From: DATAQC01 sp046263055
GTDB taxonomy: Bacteria; Actinomycetota; Acidimicrobiia; Acidimicrobiales; AC-14
NCBI GenBank assembly: GCA_046263055.1
Contig: JBHELO010000021.1
Span: forward strand, 34,279 to 98,278
Length of the DNA: 64,000 nucleotides
Reading direction: 5' to 3'
The translations under genes and the position numbers were made by a program. The notes under the pieces are model-generated. The model ran no database searches, had not been told where the DNA came from, and was given only the letters and a program-made list of their open reading frames with translations. Positions 1-8,377 of the stretch are shown here, piece after piece. The stretch's first letter is position 1. Each line of letters opens with the position of its first letter.

Positions 1-218
1 GCGTTGGCGGCGCCGGCGCCGGCGGGGGCGCGCAGGGCCACGCCGCTCCAGTCGCCCTCGTAGCAAGCGGTGTTGAAGTGCGGCTCCCAGGCCCCTCGGG
101 GAAGTGCCCGGGCCTCGGCGGCGAGCGCCTTGGCGTCGAAGCCCAGGGGCAGGAGAACCCGGTCGGCCACCGCTGGGCCGGCACCGGCCCGGGCGCCGGT
201 GCCGGCGCCGGCGCTCAT
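1..218 (-). CDS. Aspartyl/asparaginyl beta-hydroxylase-like protein (partial, N-terminus only)
   Basis: Reading from the ATG at 218 towards the window edge gives 72 codons without a stop. After a Gly/Ala-rich start (about 15 residues) comes a stretch containing PHFNTACYEGDWSGVALR, which resembles the start of aspartyl/asparaginyl beta-hydroxylase-like proteins (2-oxoglutarate/Fe(II) jelly-roll enzymes). The iron-binding His/Asp residues would lie outside the window and cannot be checked. The ATG overlaps the stop codon of the upstream sulfotransferase gene (ATGA), so the two are probably translationally coupled. The family call is from remembered sequence patterns and is moderate; the coding call is strong because of the overlap and in-frame codon pattern. 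Confidence 0.6.
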   Translation of the reverse strand, partial: MSAGAGTGARAGAGPAVADRVLLPLGFDAKALAAEARALPRGAWEPHFNTACYEGDWSGVALRAPAGAGAAN

Positions 219-1207
219 GGGCGTGACCCCCTCGCCACCTCCAGTGCCTCGTAGGGCGGGCGGAGCCACTGCTCGGCGGCGGCCACCGCTTGAGGGGTGG
301 CCCGGTGTCGCTTGGTGGCGCCGTCGGGCTCGAAGGCCAACACCGGGTTCTTGGCGTCGCGCGTCGCCACCTCGGCCATGGCCCGGCGGTCGTCGGCGGT
401 CACCCGGATGCCGAAGTGGGCGGCGATGCGGTCGTGGACGGCGTCGGGGAGCTGGCGGTAGTCCACGAGGAGAGCCTGGTCGTCGAGTCCGCCCAGGACG
501 GCGTGGCAGATGCCGGCCAGGGCCCGGGCGCAATAGTCCTCGGGCGCCATGGTCATGGCCTCGCCGGGCGGGATGTCCAGCCCGTCCGCCGAGAGGGCCC
601 CGGGCATCGTGTGGTAGCCCCGCTGAGCGAGCTGGGACACCAGCACCTCCAGTGGATCGCGGTAGAGGAACAGCCAGGGGACGCTTGGGAAGGCGGCCCG
701 GACGAGGCCGAGCTGGAAGGCGGCCCAGGCGTCCAGCTTCACCACGTACTGCGTGTGGGTGCCGGTGCGCGACCGGCCCAGGGCGGCCACCATGGCCCGC
801 AACCACGCCCGCCGGCGGTCGGGAGCCGGCGCTCGGACGTCGGCCGGCGGCCGCAGCACCGAGTCCAGGGGCCCCGCCTCCGAGATCACGAACGTCGACG
901 GCAGGGCGGCCAGCATCTGGGAGACCAGGGTGGACCCGCAGCGGGACAGGTGGAAGATGAACCCCGACGGCTCGTCGGCAGTGGACGTGGCGTCGGCCGC
1001 CAGGTCGTCGAGCCGGGTGGACCGGCGGAACAGCAGCCGTGCCGGGTGGCGGAGGCACCGCTCGGCGGTCTGGGCGAAGAAGGGGTCGTCGAACCGCTCC
1101 CCGTCCGTCCGGCACCAGTCCACCGAGCCCTCGCCGTCGGCCCACGAGACCCGGACCGGCGTCCACCGAGGGAGCCTCGGGGCCGTCACACCCACCGGCT
1201 CAGCCAC
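215..1207 (-). CDS. Sulfotransferase family protein
   Basis: A 330-residue protein. Around residues 85-100 it has FHLSRCGSTLVSQML, a PAPS-binding P-loop of the sulfotransferase type (5'-PSB loop), and a later segment with LFLYRDPLEVLVSQL resembles the 3'-phosphate-binding region (R-D-P...S). The expected reaction is sulfonate transfer from PAPS to an unknown acceptor in the cytosol. It is the middle gene of a tight minus-strand trio: its start overlaps the end of the Nif11-like gene by 22 bp and its stop overlaps the start of the hydroxylase-like gene. This suggests that the sulfotransferase and hydroxylase act with or on the Nif11-like protein; that functional link is inference. Confidence 0.8.
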   Translation of the reverse strand: MAEPVGVTAPRLPRWTPVRVSWADGEGSVDWCRTDGERFDDPFFAQTAERCLRHPARLLFRRSTRLDDLAADATSTADEPSGFIFHLSRCGSTLVSQMLAALPSTFVISEAGPLDSVLRPPADVRAPAPDRRRAWLRAMVAALGRSRTGTHTQYVVKLDAWAAFQLGLVRAAFPSVPWLFLYRDPLEVLVSQLAQRGYHTMPGALSADGLDIPPGEAMTMAPEDYCARALAGICHAVLGGLDDQALLVDYRQLPDAVHDRIAAHFGIRVTADDRRAMAEVATRDAKNPVLAFEPDGATKRHRATPQAVAAAEQWLRPPYEALEVARGSRP

Positions 1208-1377
1208 GCCCGCCGGGCGGAGACGAGGGCCGCCTCCACCTCGCCGGGCGTGATGACCAGGCCCCGCCCACCCGCCACCTCGACGACCAAGGCGACGAAG
1301 CCGGCCCGATCACCGGTGGCCAGCAGCCGATCATGAAGCTCGACGTCGTTGACCACCAGCTCCCGAAAGTGCTCCAT
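1186..1377 (-). CDS. Nif11-like small protein
   Basis: A 63-residue protein if started at the ATG at 1377; an in-frame upstream start at 1419 would add 14 residues that do not look conserved. The pattern MEHFRELVVNDVELHDRL...GDRAGFVALVVEVAGGRGLVITPGEVEAAL matches the Nif11 domain layout: an amphipathic helix, a short D/E-rich turn, a second helix, then a hydrophobic G-x-x-I/F-T-x-x-E-V/L segment. Nif11 domains occur as stand-alone small proteins and as leader peptides of ribosomal natural products. Here there is no Gly-Gly cleavage site and no Cys/Ser/Thr-rich core after the domain, only a basic tail ending ARRAWLSRWV. It is first in an overlapping operon with a sulfotransferase and a hydroxylase-like gene. 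Confidence 0.6.
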   Translation of the reverse strand: MEHFRELVVNDVELHDRLLATGDRAGFVALVVEVAGGRGLVITPGEVEAALVSARRAWLSRWV

Positions 1378-1572
1378 CGGGCAGCCGGCCTTCGGCTGGA
1401 CGAGGGGGCCGGCCACCACCGCCCGACGGTACCGCCCGGCCTCCCCGCCCGGCCAGGACGTCGCCGACGACGGTACGACGGGCCGGCTGCCATGGCGGGC
1501 CGGCGGGGGCCCCGGCTGATGGGCGGCACCGCTCTCCGGGGAACGTCCCGGCCGGGCCTGCGGTGGCGGGGC

Positions 1573-2358
1573 TCAGCGGCCTGGGCCGTCGTGCTCGAGG
1601 CGGGCCGCCGCGTCCCGGTAGCGGACGCCGGGGATGAAGTGGACGCCGTCGAAGGCACCGCTGGCGGCGAGGCCGTGAGCCAACTCGCAGGCGAGGTCCA
1701 CGCCCGCTCGCGCGTCCTCGTCGACGGCTCGGATCCAGGCGGGCGGCACGGTGATCTCGGGGATGTCGGCCATGAGCTTGCAGGCCATCGCCGCACTGGG
1801 GAGGACCATGACGCCCGCGTAGACGGGGCCGTCGAAGTCGACGGTGTCCCGCCAGGCGACGAGGGCGTCCAGGTCGAACGACACCTGGACGAACAGGAAG
1901 TCGGCTTCTCGCTTCCAGGCGGGGAGGGGCCCCAGCCGGCTGGTGACTCCGGCGCGGAAGCCCCCGGCGCGCCCGTGGTGTTCCTGGCTGAACCGGCGCA
2001 GGACCTCGATCATCGAGCGCACGGTCAGCTGGCCGGTGCGGGCGCCGGACGCGGGAGCGTCGCCGTAGACGAAGAGGAACTCGTCCACGCCGTAGGCGGC
2101 GCCGGTGAGGAGGTCCCGCCGGAACCCGAGGGCATTGCGGTCACGGGCGTTCAGGCAGGCGATGGCCCGCCCGCCCATCCGATCCACCTCGTGGGCCACT
2201 GCGACGCTGGACACCGTGGCCCGGCCGACGTGGTTGTCGGGGATCAGGTAGGCAGAGGCCACCCTGCTCAACACGCCGATTTGATGGCGGACGTGCATGA
2301 GGTCGGGCTTGGTCGGCGGCTCGATCTCGCAGATCCACTCGAACGCCTGGCCAGCCAC
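1573..2358 (-). CDS. Methylenetetrahydrofolate reductase (MetF)-like protein
   Basis: A 261-residue protein with the look of the MetF TIM-barrel flavoprotein family: an early E-x-x-P-PTKPD motif (residues about 10-20), then ACLNARDRNALGFRRDLL (the D-R-N segment near flavin), FLFVYGD, and a late segment (ADFLFVQVSFDLDAL...) corresponding to the F-x-x-Q-x-x-F-D motif. Such enzymes reduce 5,10-methylene-tetrahydrofolate to the 5-methyl form for methionine synthesis. It is shorter than the usual roughly 290 residues and may be a divergent paralogue rather than the housekeeping MetF, so I give no symbol. The 195 bp between this gene and the Nif11-like start shows nothing obvious. Confidence 0.7.
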   Translation of the reverse strand: MAGQAFEWICEIEPPTKPDLMHVRHQIGVLSRVASAYLIPDNHVGRATVSSVAVAHEVDRMGGRAIACLNARDRNALGFRRDLLTGAAYGVDEFLFVYGDAPASGARTGQLTVRSMIEVLRRFSQEHHGRAGGFRAGVTSRLGPLPAWKREADFLFVQVSFDLDALVAWRDTVDFDGPVYAGVMVLPSAAMACKLMADIPEITVPPAWIRAVDEDARAGVDLACELAHGLAASGAFDGVHFIPGVRYRDAAARLEHDGPGR

Positions 2359-2470
2359 GTCCGCACCCTAGCCAGGAGGCCGTGGCGCCTCGAGGGGCCA
2401 ACTCCCGGCGTCCATCCCGCGCCGACGCCGACGGACGGGGCCCGTGCGTCCCCCGACGCCCACCGCCCGC

Positions 2471-3319
2471 CTACTCCGCCAAGCCGAGCCCCTTCAGGAG
2501 GTCGATGACGAGCGTGTTGCGGGGGTCGACGATCCCCAATGCCGTCTGGTGATCCGTGTTCCTGGCGTTGGGGTCGGCCCCGGCGGCCAGCAGGACCTGG
2601 ACACACGTCTTGCCGTCGTCGAGGTCCAGGGCATCGTCCACGTACCTCACCAGGGCGAAAAGGGCCGTCTCCCCCCGGTCGTCACGGAGGTTGACGTCGG
2701 CGCCGTTGTCCAACAGTGCGGTGAGGACCGCCGGTCGGACCGAGGACGACAGGTCCCCCTTCGCCGCCCACATCAGGGCCGTCCTGCCGAACCGGTCCTT
2801 GGCGTTCGGGTCGGCGCTGGCCGCGACCAACGGCTGGATGACGCCGACGGGGACCCCGCCCCGGTGGAACTGGAGGTCCACCACCCACATCAGCACCGTC
2901 TTCTTGTCGCGGTCGGCGATCGTGGGATCGGCGTGATGTTCCAGCAGGATCGGAACCGTGTCCACGGCCCTGCCGCTGGCCGCCAGGATGAGGGCGGTCT
3001 CGCCGAGGGAGGCGGACAGGTTCACGGCGGCTCCCCCGTCGAGAAGCGCACGCATGACGTCGACCGCGCCCCTCATGGACGCCTCCATCAACGGGGTCCG
3101 GCCGGCGGCGTCCGTGGTGTCGACGTGGGCGCCCGCCTCCAGCAGCAGCTTCACGACGTCCAGGTGCCCGTTGATGCTGGCCTGCATGAGCGGCGACCGG
3201 CCGTTGAAGTCCGCCGCCTCGATGTTCGCCCCTGCCTCCAGGGCCTGACGCACGGCCGCGCTGTCGCCCCTGCTCGAGGCCGACTGCAGCTCATCGTCGG
3301 GGCTCGTCCCCGGGCTCAT
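2471..3319 (-). CDS. Ankyrin-repeat protein
   Basis: A 282-residue protein made almost entirely of ankyrin repeats, with about seven recognisable units of the G-x-TPLM-A-x-x-x-G-x-x-x-V-x-x-LL-x-x-GA-x-V type (for example GRSPLMQASINGHLDVVKLL). The ATG at 3319 is chosen because AAAGGAGCGCC, a good ribosome-binding site, lies directly upstream and because the predicted sequence upstream of it is low-complexity Arg-rich. There is no signal peptide or membrane segment, so a cytosolic protein-binding role is expected; the partner is unknown. The gene sits alone between the MetF-like gene and the lodA-like gene and is separated from the latter by a hairpin. Confidence 0.9.
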   Translation of the reverse strand: MSPGTSPDDELQSASSRGDSAAVRQALEAGANIEAADFNGRSPLMQASINGHLDVVKLLLEAGAHVDTTDAAGRTPLMEASMRGAVDVMRALLDGGAAVNLSASLGETALILAASGRAVDTVPILLEHHADPTIADRDKKTVLMWVVDLQFHRGGVPVGVIQPLVAASADPNAKDRFGRTALMWAAKGDLSSSVRPAVLTALLDNGADVNLRDDRGETALFALVRYVDDALDLDDGKTCVQVLLAAGADPNARNTDHQTALGIVDPRNTLVIDLLKGLGLAE

Positions 3320-3410
3320 GGCGCTCCTTTCGTCCCGCCGCCGCCGTCTCGACCGCATCCTACGGTGGCGGCACCGGGGGCGGACGGGGTGTCGCTCCGG
3401 GTGCTCCGGA

Positions 3411-3437
3411 CGGCTCGGCCGCAGGTCGGCCGAGCCG
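3411..3437. terminator. Perfect 10-bp stem-loop in the lodA/ankyrin intergenic region
   Basis: The arms cggctcggcc (3411-3420) and ggccgagccg (3428-3437) pair perfectly around a 7-nt loop. It lies about 190 bp after the lodA-like stop codon and about 90 bp before the ankyrin start on the same strand. There is no clear U-tract, so it could be a factor-assisted terminator or a regulatory palindrome. The rest of the roughly 300-bp noncoding stretch 3320-3622 shows no gene; the ankyrin promoter must lie here but I cannot place it. Confidence 0.4.
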
Positions 3438-3622
3438 GTACATCGATGTCGGCCACGGATTGGGACCGGGCGGGCGCAGGGCCGGCGCCCTACAACGTCC
3501 CCAGGCACTGGCCGGAACGGGACGCCGCGGTGTTGTGCTGCAGCAGCCGAGCGGGCGTCGGGGGAGGGGTGTTGCCCATGCACCCCAGGTCCCCGGAGAT
3601 GGTGTTCGCCGCCCAGCCGGGC

Positions 3623-6600
3623 TCAGTGCACGGCGCCCATGCCGAGGATGCGTTGGCGGGGGTGGCTGGCCACCGCCTCGGGCGTGGACAGGAGCGACAG
3701 CCGGGGGATGGGGGCGGTCGGCGCCAGCGACGCGATCTCAGCCACGCTGCGGCGCTCGGGGCGGATGGACTTCATGAACCCGGCGGTCGGGATGGGGCAC
3801 CCGGCGTTGATCCAGTCGATGGCGATGGAGCGCCACGTCTTGTGCGACGTGCCGGGGGCGGCGTCGGCCAGGGCCTGGGCCATGGGGTGGCTGCCGCTCA
3901 GCAGCTCGGTGACGAAGCGGCTGGAGCCGGCGTCGCCCTTCACGACCCAGCCGTTGTCCTCGTTGGCCAGGGCGGCCAGGAAGGCGGGCGTCGGGGCGTC
4001 GAACCACTGGGCCACCGCCAGCGTGGTGGTCTTGGTGGGGTCCGAGGGGTCGGGGCCGGTGAGCTGGTTGGCCATGTGCCCGCCCACGCCCACCTGGCGG
4101 GCCCGCATGGTGTCGACCAGGCGCACCATGAGGGCGGCCGCCGCGTCGGTGCCGGTGCCGCCGGGCGGCGGTGGCGTGGGCGCCGGCTGGTTGTCGGCCA
4201 GGGACCGGATCCAGTCCGACCAGAGCCGCAGCTCGTCGGGGGTGAAGACCTTGTACATGGGGCCGGTGAAGCCGGTCAGGCGGAAGAACGGGCTGCCGTC
4301 GGGGTCACCGGGAACGAGCAGGCCGGCGTCGAGCAGGCCCTGGAGCAGGTCGTAGGGGCTGTCGAACAGGTCGTTGATGAGGTTGGTGCCCAGGCGCTTG
4401 AGGCCGTGGTTGAGGCTGGCATAGGGGGCCTTGCGGACCACCATGGCCACCACCCGGTCGGTGAGCGACGGGGGGTTGGGGTTGGAGAGGGACCGGTACA
4501 GGTCTTCGCCGAAGGTACCGGTGGTGCGGAAGGCCACGTAGCCGGTCCAGATGCGGTCCCAGTGCTCCTGGACGGCGGCCTCGCCGCTCTCGGCCCGCAC
4601 CTGGTCCAGGTAGAGCTGCACGGCTCGCTTGGCCATGGCCCCGTGGCCGTCGGCGGCGTTGTCTATGCCGACGTGCAGCCGGTAGAACTGGCTGTTGATG
4701 CCGTAGGCCTCCATGAGCTTGACCGTCTTCTGGAGGTCGAGCACCTCCCATTCGAGGAACAGCGTCATGCCCAGGATCTCGGGGAAGTAGTTGTCGGTGA
4801 ACTGGGAGATCGTCAGCTCGAGCAGCGGCAGGGTGAACGCCGAGTCGAGGAGGAGGGAGTTGTCGGCGTAGGCCTGGCTGGCGATGTCCTCGGAGTAGAT
4901 GCCCACGCTGTGCATCAGGTCGGTGTACACGTTGGCGTGGTTGAGCTGGGGGTCGCCGTTGCCCGACTCGTCGGTCCAGATGCTGAACAGGTACGAGCGC
5001 ACCTCGTCCATGGGCCCCGCCGGCGCCACGCTGCGCAGCCACGCCCCGTCCACCTGGTTGAACACCGACGTCTGGCGGATCAGCTCCACGACCTTCTCCC
5101 GGCTGGAGAACACCGGGTCGTTGGCCGGCTCGTAGGTGGCCGCCTCGTCCACCAGGTTGTCGTAGATCTTGTCCAGTCGGGCGTCGAGACCCCGCTGGGT
5201 GTAGGGGAACGAGCGCAAGTCGTCGTCCAGGGCCAGGTAGCCCTGCAGGGCGCGGGCGGAGGCCAGGAAGCCCTCGGCCAGGGACTTGGCCATGGGCAGG
5301 AAGTCGGGGTACGCGTCCAGGTTGAGCATGATGCGGAAGTACTGGCGGTCGGGGAGCCCGGCATAGGGCGACCGCTCGGTCTCCACGTAGGCGGTGCTGC
5401 CGTCGGGCGCGCTCCTGGGCACCACGAAGCCCATGCGGTCCCACTGGTAGACCATGTCGTTGTCGCCGGCGGTGTAAGCCTCCTCCACCCGCTGGCGGGC
5501 CTCGCCCTGGTAGTAGATCGACGCGCCCAGCCCCCGGGCCCATTTCTCCCGGTTGAAGACCAGCTCGTTGAGCCCCACGGTGGATCCGTCGGGGCCCGTC
5601 CCGTAGGACTCCAGCACGGCGGCGAACTCGGCATCGGTCACCACGTCGTCGGGGCGCTGGGCCGGCCACCAGAACGTCTGGCACTCGTAGAAATCGGCCT
5701 GCCAGGGCAGGGCCATGCGCTTGCCCAGGTCGCCCGGCTCCAGGTCGGGCCGCAGCCGGTAGGCGCCGGCGTAGAAGCTCGCGTCGCGCGACACGTAGGT
5801 CATCTCGATCCCGGGGAAGAACGGCCCGCCCACGCAGTGCTCGAGGGCGGCCCGGTCGAGGGCGGCGGGACGCTCGGCTACGGGGATGTCCCGCCAGGCC
5901 ACGGGGACCGGCGGCGAACCCGCCCAGTCGGGCTCGAAGTCGCCCGCCGCCCACCGGCCGAGGATCTCGTACTGGTGGGGGAGCACGGTGAACCACGTCT
6001 CCGCCTGCCCGACGGTGGCGAACCCGCCGTCGCCCGACAGGATGGGCATGTAGAAGAAGTTGGCCTGGCCGGCGGCGGTGGGGGCGTCGGGGGGCGAAGG
6101 GTTGCGCAGGCGGCTGTACACCGCCTGGCGGGCAGGGGCGGCCTTGGCCGAGTTGTCGGCCAGCACGGCCAGGCGGGCGGGGTCGAGGAAGTCACCGGCC
6201 CGCCCCTGGGCGTAGGGGCTGTCGGGCCCGGGCCGGGGGCCGGCCCGGTGGCCCCGGAAGGCGGTGGCGTTCACCCACGAGTAGCCGGCGGCGGCGGCCA
6301 GGATGGGGAACACGTCGGCCGCGAAGGACACCTTCTCGGGCGACGTGGCCCAGCCCTGGCCGACCGCCACCGACGTGGCCACGTCGTAGAGGGACACCAC
6401 GCTGCCCACCGCGGGGGCGAAGTCGGGCGGGGCCACGATCACCCACGACGACGACCGCACGGGCACCGACGAGCCGCCGTGGAGCACGACGGTGGCCGTG
6501 ACCGGGCCGTCGGAGGTGTCGTCGTACCAGCCGTCGTTGTTGGCGTAGTGGACGATCGGGTTGTCGGGGGTCACCGATCCGGAGGTGCCGAAGCCGCCGA

Positions 6601-7114
6601 GCACCAGGAGGCGGCCGGCCTCGTCGGTGCGCACCTCGCCCAGGGGGACGGGGACGCCGTAGCAGGTGCCGCCCTCGAAGCGGTAGCCGTCGCCCGACTG
6701 GCTGGGCCCGGAGACGGACCGGGGGCCGGGGTCGACCACGAGCGACTGGCGGTCGGCGACGTCGGCGTTGCGCAGGGGCAGCGGCTGGCCGCTCTGGTTG
6801 GCCTGCTGCTCGGCCGCGTACCCGTTGAACTGGAACCACGACGCCTTCTTGTTGGCCAGGTGCACGGTCCAGGTGATCTCCGCCTCGCTCGAGGTGAGCT
6901 CGCCCACCACCCGGTCGTGGCTGTCGTAGGCGAAGATCCGGAACCGGGCGGCCTGGCGCTTGACCCGGCCGGCGGCGTCCTTGAACGCCCCTCCCGGGTC
7001 GGACGCCGTCGCCGGGGCCTCAGGCCCGACGAAGAAGGCGTCGGGGCTGCTGCCCAGGCGGGCGATCCCGATGCCGGGGGAGATGGCGCAGTAGGCGATC
7101 TTCGGGGGGGGCAT
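3623..7114 (-). CDS. LodA-like quinoprotein amino-acid oxidase fused to a heme-oxygenase-like di-iron domain
   Basis: A 1163-residue protein; the ATG at 7114 has a strong ribosome-binding site (AGGAGGAACGCC) and opens with the LodA-type start CAISPGIGIARLG. Residues 1 to about 590 look like the LodA/GoxA family, whose cysteine-tryptophylquinone cofactor oxidatively deaminates amino acids to give H2O2 and ammonia. Likely cofactor residues are Cys427 (in HCVGGPFFPGIE) and Trp471 (in LPWQADFYEC). About residues 600-970 look like the iron-containing redox enzyme family (heme-oxygenase-like fold): candidate ligands are Glu716 (DESGNGD), His726 (LNHANVY), Glu779/Glu788, His814, Asp818 and His824 (RLHVGIDNAADGHG). 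A Pro-rich linker (about 975-992) leads to a helical C-terminal part of unknown role. LodA proteins are usually about 650-750 residues. The LodB-like maturation gene is directly upstream and overlaps. Confidence 0.8.
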   Translation of the reverse strand: MPPPKIAYCAISPGIGIARLGSSPDAFFVGPEAPATASDPGGAFKDAAGRVKRQAARFRIFAYDSHDRVVGELTSSEAEITWTVHLANKKASWFQFNGYAAEQQANQSGQPLPLRNADVADRQSLVVDPGPRSVSGPSQSGDGYRFEGGTCYGVPVPLGEVRTDEAGRLLVLGGFGTSGSVTPDNPIVHYANNDGWYDDTSDGPVTATVVLHGGSSVPVRSSSWVIVAPPDFAPAVGSVVSLYDVATSVAVGQGWATSPEKVSFAADVFPILAAAAGYSWVNATAFRGHRAGPRPGPDSPYAQGRAGDFLDPARLAVLADNSAKAAPARQAVYSRLRNPSPPDAPTAAGQANFFYMPILSGDGGFATVGQAETWFTVLPHQYEILGRWAAGDFEPDWAGSPPVPVAWRDIPVAERPAALDRAALEHCVGGPFFPGIEMTYVSRDASFYAGAYRLRPDLEPGDLGKRMALPWQADFYECQTFWWPAQRPDDVVTDAEFAAVLESYGTGPDGSTVGLNELVFNREKWARGLGASIYYQGEARQRVEEAYTAGDNDMVYQWDRMGFVVPRSAPDGSTAYVETERSPYAGLPDRQYFRIMLNLDAYPDFLPMAKSLAEGFLASARALQGYLALDDDLRSFPYTQRGLDARLDKIYDNLVDEAATYEPANDPVFSSREKVVELIRQTSVFNQVDGAWLRSVAPAGPMDEVRSYLFSIWTDESGNGDPQLNHANVYTDLMHSVGIYSEDIASQAYADNSLLLDSAFTLPLLELTISQFTDNYFPEILGMTLFLEWEVLDLQKTVKLMEAYGINSQFYRLHVGIDNAADGHGAMAKRAVQLYLDQVRAESGEAAVQEHWDRIWTGYVAFRTTGTFGEDLYRSLSNPNPPSLTDRVVAMVVRKAPYASLNHGLKRLGTNLINDLFDSPYDLLQGLLDAGLLVPGDPDGSPFFRLTGFTGPMYKVFTPDELRLWSDWIRSLADNQPAPTPPPPGGTGTDAAAALMVRLVDTMRARQVGVGGHMANQLTGPDPSDPTKTTTLAVAQWFDAPTPAFLAALANEDNGWVVKGDAGSSRFVTELLSGSHPMAQALADAAPGTSHKTWRSIAIDWINAGCPIPTAGFMKSIRPERRSVAEIASLAPTAPIPRLSLLSTPEAVASHPRQRILGMGAVH

Positions 7115-8261
7115 GGCGTTCCTCCTGCACCAGGTCGTCGGGGACAGCGGTGGCGGGGGCCAGCCGGGAATGGCGGCGCCGCCAGAACGGGGCGGCCGGC
7201 CAGCGCTGCTCGAGCGCGTAGTAGCCGGTCCGCGATGCCAGGTAGCGGGCGTAGCCGGTGACGGCGGTGGCCGCGTAGGCGGGGATGGCGCCGGCGTCGC
7301 CGGCGAGGGTGGCCGTGAGGGCGGTGGCCGCCGCCCGTCCCGAGGCCAGGGCGGTGGCGATCCCCGACGACGACAGCGGGTCCATCGTGGCGGCGGCGTC
7401 ACCCACCGCCATCCAGCCGTCGCCCGCCGGAGGGAACAGCGCCGAGCTGCCGGCGGCCACCACCCGGACCGCCGCGACGACGTCGGGGGCGGCCCCGCCG
7501 AGCCGCGGGGCCGTCCGGGGGGCGTGAGCCAGCCCCGCCGCCCACGCCTGGGCGGGGTACACGGGCCGGGCGGGGAGGAGGTCGGCGTCGGTCATCCAGG
7601 CGGCCACCACCGCCCCGCCGGGCACGACCGCCGTGTACCACCAGCCGTCCTCCACCGCCTCCACGAAGGTGCGGGGGTCGCCGGCGTCGGCGCCCGAGGG
7701 CCCGGGGCGGACCACGGCCACCACGCCGACCAGGCGGTCCACCACCCGGCGGCGGGCGCCGCACGCCCGCCCCGCCCAGCTCGACCGCCCGGTGGCGTCC
7801 ACCACGAAGGGAGCCGCCAACTCCGAGGGGTGGGCGCCGTCCACCGCCAGCCGCCACCCGCCCTCGGGGAGGCGGGCCAGGCGGACGGGCCGGCCGGAGA
7901 CCTGCCGGGCGCCGGCCCGGGTGGCGGCGGCGGCCAGCATGGCGTCGAACCGGCCTCGGTCCAGGTGCCACCCCGGCCCGTAGGGGTCGAACAGGAAGTC
8001 CCGCTCGGCCGCCTCCCCGTCGCCCCAGGCCGACACGGTGCCCGCCACCGGCAGGTGGCCGTCGGCCACGAAGTCGTCCCAGGTCCCCAGGCCCTCCAAC
8101 AGGGGCCGGATCCTCGGCGGGACGGTCTCACCCACCCGCCACGCCGGAGCGGCCGTGGGCCCGACGACGGCCACCTCCACGCCGGCGCGGGCCAGGGCGA
8201 TGGCGGCGGCACATCCTGCGACCCCGCCCCCCACCACGATGACCTCGGCGTCTCGGGCCAT
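7020..8261 (-). CDS. LodB-like FAD-dependent oxidoreductase (quinoprotein maturation)
   Basis: A 413-residue flavoprotein. It starts with a dinucleotide-binding fold (VIVVGGGVAGCAAAIALARAG, residues about 6-26 with the GxGxxG core), then WRVGETVPP, WHLDRGRFDAML, the VDATGRSSW segment and a second FAD motif GDAAATMDPLSSSGIATAL, as in the tryptophan-halogenase/geranylgeranyl-reductase superfamily. In LodA systems a partner of this kind (LodB/GoxB) is needed to build the tryptophylquinone, and its position directly upstream of the lodA-like gene fits that role better than halogenation. The last 31 or so codons overlap the start of lodA by 95 bp in another frame and are Arg/Pro-rich, so the functional protein may really end near the lodA start. 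Confidence 0.8.
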   Translation of the reverse strand: MARDAEVIVVGGGVAGCAAAIALARAGVEVAVVGPTAAPAWRVGETVPPRIRPLLEGLGTWDDFVADGHLPVAGTVSAWGDGEAAERDFLFDPYGPGWHLDRGRFDAMLAAAATRAGARQVSGRPVRLARLPEGGWRLAVDGAHPSELAAPFVVDATGRSSWAGRACGARRRVVDRLVGVVAVVRPGPSGADAGDPRTFVEAVEDGWWYTAVVPGGAVVAAWMTDADLLPARPVYPAQAWAAGLAHAPRTAPRLGGAAPDVVAAVRVVAAGSSALFPPAGDGWMAVGDAAATMDPLSSSGIATALASGRAAATALTATLAGDAGAIPAYAATAVTGYARYLASRTGYYALEQRWPAAPFWRRRHSRLAPATAVPDDLVQEERHAPPEDRLLRHLPRHRDRPPGQQPRRLLRRA

Positions 8262-8377
8262 CCCCACTGCCGTGATGGTAACCCCCGAGATGCCCGAAAC
8301 AGAAGGGTGGGAGCCGTGATACCAGGCCCCGTGGCCGCGCATCCGGGAACGCCGGTGGGGCCGGTTACCATCCCGCC

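Noticed and set aside
1186..1377. A complete RiPP precursor
   Set aside because: No Gly-Gly or similar cleavage site and no Cys/Ser/Thr-rich core after the Nif11-like domain.
2444..7261. A plus-strand open frame of about 1600 codons antisense to the lodA-like gene
   Set aside because: It arises from the high GC codon bias of the true minus-strand gene; its protein is Gly/His/Val-rich with no known motif, and lodA has clear family motifs and a ribosome site.
7020..8261. Flavin-dependent halogenase
   Set aside because: The fold is shared, but the gene is next to a lodA-like gene and the WxWxIP motif of halogenases is not seen; LodB-type maturation fits better.
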